Below are positions 6,133 to 8,670 of a DNA stretch of 8,670 bases, one piece after another. Below the pieces are notes generated by a model. It ran no database searches. It had not been told where the DNA came from and was given only the letters and a program-made list of their open reading frames with translations. Made by a program: the position numbers and the translations under genes. Each line of letters starts with the position of its first letter. The stretch's first letter is position 1. The stretch comes from Candidatus Zixiibacteriota bacterium (GTDB lineage Bacteria > Zixibacteria > MSB-5A5 > GN15 > FEB-12), in NCBI GenBank assembly GCA_022564135.1, contig JADFLZ010000071.1, positions 1 through 8,670 on the forward strand, in the 5' to 3' direction.

Positions 6133-7290
6133 ATGACTTTAAAGCAGATGCTGGTTGAAATGCTCAACCGCAAGGCTTCAGATTTACATATTCGCGTAGG
6201 TATCAGACCTCATCTGAGAGTAAACGGTTTGCTGGAGCAAATCAATACCGACCCGATTTCTATTGAGCAGATGGATAAGACTGTTGCCCAGATCCTAAAC
6301 GAAAAACAGCAGGAAAGATTTCATAGAAAACATGAGATTGATCTGGCGCTTTCGGTCGCCAAACTTGGCCGTTTTCGTATAAATCTTTTTCGCCAGAGAG
6401 GCACCAGCGGCATCGCCATCCGGGCGGTCAATACGCAGGTCCCGACTTTTGAGGAATTACACCTGCCGGATATTATGAAAAAGCTGGTAAAGGAACGACG
6501 CGGGCTGATAGTCGTAACCGGTACGACCGGCTCAGGTAAGTCGACTACTCTGGCATCGCTTATAGAAGAAATGAATAACAACCGTTCTGATAATATCATC
6601 ACGATTGAAGACCCTATTGAATATATTTACCGGGACAAAAAATGTATCATTGCCCAGCGCGAAGTAGGCGGGGACACCGAAACATTTGCGACCGCTCTTC
6701 GGCATGCTTTCAGGCAGGACCCTGATACGATTTTGATCGGAGAGGTTCGTGACCTGGAGACAATATCAATCGCTCTGACCGCCGCCGATACCGGTCACTT
6801 GGTGATGACTTCACTGCATACCTTAAATGTAGTCGAGACAATAACCAGAATTATCTCTTTTTTCCCGCCTCACCAGCACCAGCAAATACGTTTGCTGCTG
6901 GCAGGAACCCTTAAAGCAATTATTTGCCAGAGGCTTTTAAGAAGAGCGGATTCCCCGGGGCGTGTTCCGGCAGTAGAGGTGATGGTAAACTCAGGCGCTA
7001 TCAGAGAATGTATAATTGACCCGGATAAAACGATAAATATTCCTGATTTTATTGAGCAGGGCGGCACTCAATACGGTATGCAGACTTTTGACCAGTCAAT
7101 CATGAAACTTCACAAAGATGGTTTAGTAACCTTTGAAGAAGCAATGGCGAACGCAACTAATCCCGATGATTTCGATCTGCGCTTAAAAGGAATTACAGGC
7201 TCTTCTGACCGCTGGCAGGATGAAAAAGGAGATGGAGCTTCCTTTGGTAGTATGGGCGGCTCTGGCAAGCTCGATATGACCAAATACTAA
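6133..7290 (+). CDS. pilT: type IV pilus retraction ATPase PilT
   Basis: Hexameric cytoplasmic ATPase of the secretion-ATPase (GspE/PilT) family that drives pilus disassembly and twitching motility. The 385 residues show the N-terminal PilT signature KASDLHIRVGIRPHLRVNG (14-32), the Walker A GTTGSGKST (130-138, Lys136), the Asp box IITIEDPIEY (155-164), the Walker B ILIGEVRD (200-207, Glu204) and the His box HLVMTSLHT (222-230, His222 and His229). The C-terminal segment that reads AIRNLIRE in well-studied PilT is AIRECIID here, followed by a somewhat longer stretch before QYGMQTFDQSI. The tail after residue 355 is Gly/Ser-rich and variable. ATG 6133 is preceded by AGGGGA four bases upstream. 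It is the last gene of the rightward series. PilU is an alternative name, but motifs and length fit PilT better. Confidence 0.92.
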   Translation: MTLKQMLVEMLNRKASDLHIRVGIRPHLRVNGLLEQINTDPISIEQMDKTVAQILNEKQQERFHRKHEIDLALSVAKLGRFRINLFRQRGTSGIAIRAVNTQVPTFEELHLPDIMKKLVKERRGLIVVTGTTGSGKSTTLASLIEEMNNNRSDNIITIEDPIEYIYRDKKCIIAQREVGGDTETFATALRHAFRQDPDTILIGEVRDLETISIALTAADTGHLVMTSLHTLNVVETITRIISFFPPHQHQQIRLLLAGTLKAIICQRLLRRADSPGRVPAVEVMVNSGAIRECIIDPDKTINIPDFIEQGGTQYGMQTFDQSIMKLHKDGLVTFEEAMANATNPDDFDLRLKGITGSSDRWQDEKGDGASFGSMGGSGKLDMTKY

Positions 7291-7350
7291 GGCAGCAGCA
7301 GCGGCATTCTCATATAACCTTTAACCTTACCGACAATTCACTATCTTCTG

Positions 7351-7385
7351 ACGGCCTCTAAATATTCATTTATCAAGGCTGTTTT
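7351..7385 (+). terminator. weak candidate terminator after pilT
   Basis: ACGGCCT (7351-7357) can pair with AGGCTGT (7376-7382), with one G-U pair, around an 18-base AT-rich loop, and TTTT follows at 7382-7385. The stem is short and the loop long, so support is slight. No better terminator is visible in the 163 bases between pilT and the exporter fragment, which otherwise hold only the promoter described next. Confidence 0.15.
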
Positions 7386-7418
7386 CGACGTTTCCAAAGG
7401 CGAATTTACATATTGCAG

Positions 7419-7447
7419 TTGATTGATATCCTCAATTAAGCTATACT
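7419..7447 (+). promoter_or_regulatory. sigma70-like promoter pointing into the exporter remnant
   Basis: TTGATT (7419-7424), exactly 17 bases, then TATACT (7442-7447). The boxes match 4 and 5 of 6 consensus positions. It points rightward, antisense to the broken exporter, and no rightward gene with a start codon and family resemblance follows. It may once have served a gene now lost, or its true target may lie beyond a misjoined assembly point. Confidence 0.35.
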
Positions 7448-7453
7448 AAAAAG

Positions 7454-8670
7454 TTATATAAAATTCCTGGTCTGCCCGACCGGCAGCCCCAAAGTCTCGG
7501 TTATGGATACCACCGTAAAGTCGTTGGAGGAACCAAAAGAGTCGTCCGCGGAGGCAAAAGGATCGGCACCAAAAGGGTCGTCTTCATCGAGGGTTATTTC
7601 CTCGAAAGGTTCCAGTTTGATAATTATATCCAGCGGCAGGGTGCCACCGAGATGTTCATCGATGAAAGTCATACCATCGTGAATCTCCGTGCCGGCTTTG
7701 AAATAATCGACGAATCGATTTTCCAGGCTAATCTTCGACATTCCGTAGAGACTCACGACGATGGACAAGGCGGCTAAAAACAGTAACTAGCCCGGATGGT
7801 ACAGCGTCAGATAACCAAATAATTTAGTGATGACAGACTGTTGACCCAGGGTAACGCTCGCTTCGCCTTTGTTCATCAATACCAAAACGCTACCAAAAAA
7901 TGCATAAGTCACCATCAGCGAAATACTGATCCCCATCACCATAATCCAGCCAAAATCAACCAGTGGCAAAATTTCACTGGTCATGAGTGAGGCAAACGCC
8001 ACCGTTGTTGTGATTGCAGTATAGAGGCAGGGAGCAAGCTTGCTCGACATGGTGTTAAACACCAGATCGATATGGCGCTGGTCAGGGACTTCCAGGCGTA
8101 ACTCCCGATAGCGCACGATCAGGTGTATTGTAAATGAAATTGAAATGATAGCTAATAAGGATACAAAGCTGGAGGAAATCGCTGTGATAGGCTGATTGAG
8201 AAATCCCAGCAGGCCAACCATCAACAGGATTGTCACGAAAGTGGTGCCCAGGGGGATCAGCACCCAGCGAAGACGCCGAAAAAATATCCACAGGCAAGCG
8301 CTGATGAGCAAAACAATGCCAACTGAAAATGTGGACAGATCGTCTTTAACAAAACTGATCATATCCGCAGCGATCATAGGGACGCCACCCAGGTAAATTT
8401 GCGCATCATCAGAAAAGGCTTCGCGAATCTGCCGCACCTGTGCAACCAGTTGCGCCTGCTGCTTTTTAAAATCCTCCTTCAGTTCCCTCAGTTGCCCATA
8501 ATAGCCGTCAAGACGACTGTCCTCCTCAGAAGTCCGATGTCCCTTGTGGAACAGTTCATCAATTTGCTGGCGAATGTTATCGAGGCCACCACTCCCCTTG
8601 AGCTTGATCTGCAGCAGCGTCGAATTGCCATCGCTGGAAACGAGCAGTTCGCTGAATAATGGGCTCCCGG
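7454..8670 (-). pseudogene. RND-superfamily exporter (MMPL/COG1033 type), broken by in-frame TAG and truncated; 5' end beyond window
   Basis: The leftward frame enters from the right edge (PLFSELLVSSDGNSTLLQ), passes through a charged, coiled-coil-like periplasmic stretch, then YLGGVPMIAADMISFV and five membrane segments (about 8330-7880) with IHLIVRYREL and KLAPCLYTAITTTVAF, typical of hydrophobe/multidrug exporters of this family in the inner membrane. At 7787-7789 an in-frame TAG stands where TM7 begins; the same frame continues as LLFLAALSIVVSLYGMSKISLENRFVDYFKAG, plainly the same protein. After the Asp/Phe/Gly-rich part the expected WFTP...VHDYL region is absent; the tail TVVSITETLGLPVG is unlike the family and ends at TAA 7454. 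Relatives have about 750-850 residues, so the second membrane half is missing. The two open pieces are 7787-8437 and beyond, and 7454-7768. Arginine codons are almost all CGN, unlike neighbouring genes. Confidence 0.8.
7532..7582 (-). repeat. degenerate direct repeat coding DDPFG-like units in the exporter
   Basis: On the plus strand ACCAAAAGAGTCGTC (7532-7546) and ACCAAAAGGGTCGTC (7568-7582) differ by one base, and a more diverged copy (GCAAAAGGATCGGC, 7554-7567) lies between. On the coding strand they encode DDSFG, ADPFA and DDPFG. An acidic low-complexity insert at this place is common in the second periplasmic domain of related exporters. The repeat also sits just before the point where family resemblance ends. 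Confidence 0.55.

Noticed and set aside
7472..7486. CTGCC-CGACC-GGCAG inverted repeat
   Set aside because: Only a 5-bp stem with no T-run on either side; common by chance, and inside the doubtful junction region.
7503..7682. Rightward open frame of 59 codons starting ATG GAT ACC
   Set aside because: It is the antisense shadow of the low-complexity DDPFG part of the exporter, has no Shine-Dalgarno and shows no recognisable family.
7451..7777. Another long rightward open frame of roughly 108 codons behind the 7419-7447 promoter
   Set aside because: No usable start codon near its beginning; its Lys/Arg/Val/Gly pattern mirrors the exporter repeats on the other strand.
8196..8659. Two rightward open frames (8196-8396 and 8399-8659)
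   Set aside because: Both are antisense to the clearly recognisable exporter frame and show no family features.
1..8670. CRISPR arrays, tRNA or rRNA genes, insertion sequence ends, defence genes
   Set aside because: No regularly spaced repeats, no tRNA- or rRNA-like sequence, no transposase and no paired terminal repeats were seen on either strand.

Overview
The window looks like a piece of genome from an uncultured Gram-negative bacterium. It carries the two halves of ADP-heptose synthesis (a lipopolysaccharide precursor pathway) as separate genes, a type IV pilus retraction ATPase, a GH57 alpha-glucan branching enzyme and a DUF3467 protein. This mix fits lineages such as Deltaproteobacteria-like or FCB-type candidate phyla (for example Zixibacteria), but no marker gene here settles the taxon, so that is a weak inference.

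Layout: positions 1-2033 (minus strand) hold DUF3467 followed, with an 8-base overlap, by the GH57 branching enzyme, which runs off the left edge just short of its expected C-terminus. Positions 2034-2162 are a divergent control region with a 22-bp near-perfect palindrome and a perfect 9-bp inverted repeat that ends directly before the Shine-Dalgarno of the rightward gene. Positions 2163-7290 (plus strand) hold hldA/rfaE1, hldC/rfaE2, a TPR protein, an M24B aminopeptidase P, the biotin carrier AccB and PilT. The TPR and peptidase genes overlap by 11 bases and are probably translationally coupled. AccB has a plausible promoter of its own inside the end of the peptidase gene. Several starts differ from the longest open frame: I place hldC at ATG 3225, the peptidase at ATG 4429 and accB at GTG 5604.

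Positions 7291-7453 are non-coding and end in a good sigma70-like promoter pointing right. Positions 7454-8670 (minus strand) carry part of an RND-superfamily exporter (MMPL/COG1033 type). It is broken by an in-frame TAG at the start of its seventh membrane segment and loses family resemblance after an Asp/Phe/Gly-rich stretch, so about half of the usual protein is missing. Its arginine codons are almost all CGN, while pepP and pilT next door use AGA/AGG freely. The piece is therefore either a decaying, horizontally acquired gene or the product of a chimeric assembly joined near 7460-7530.

Functionally, the intact genes cover envelope precursor synthesis (HldA, HldC), storage glucan branching (GH57), peptide turnover (PepP), fatty acid precursor synthesis (AccB) and pilus retraction (PilT). 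I do not see convincing evidence of a new multi-gene system. The most useful leads are the divergent control region and the broken exporter with its junction.
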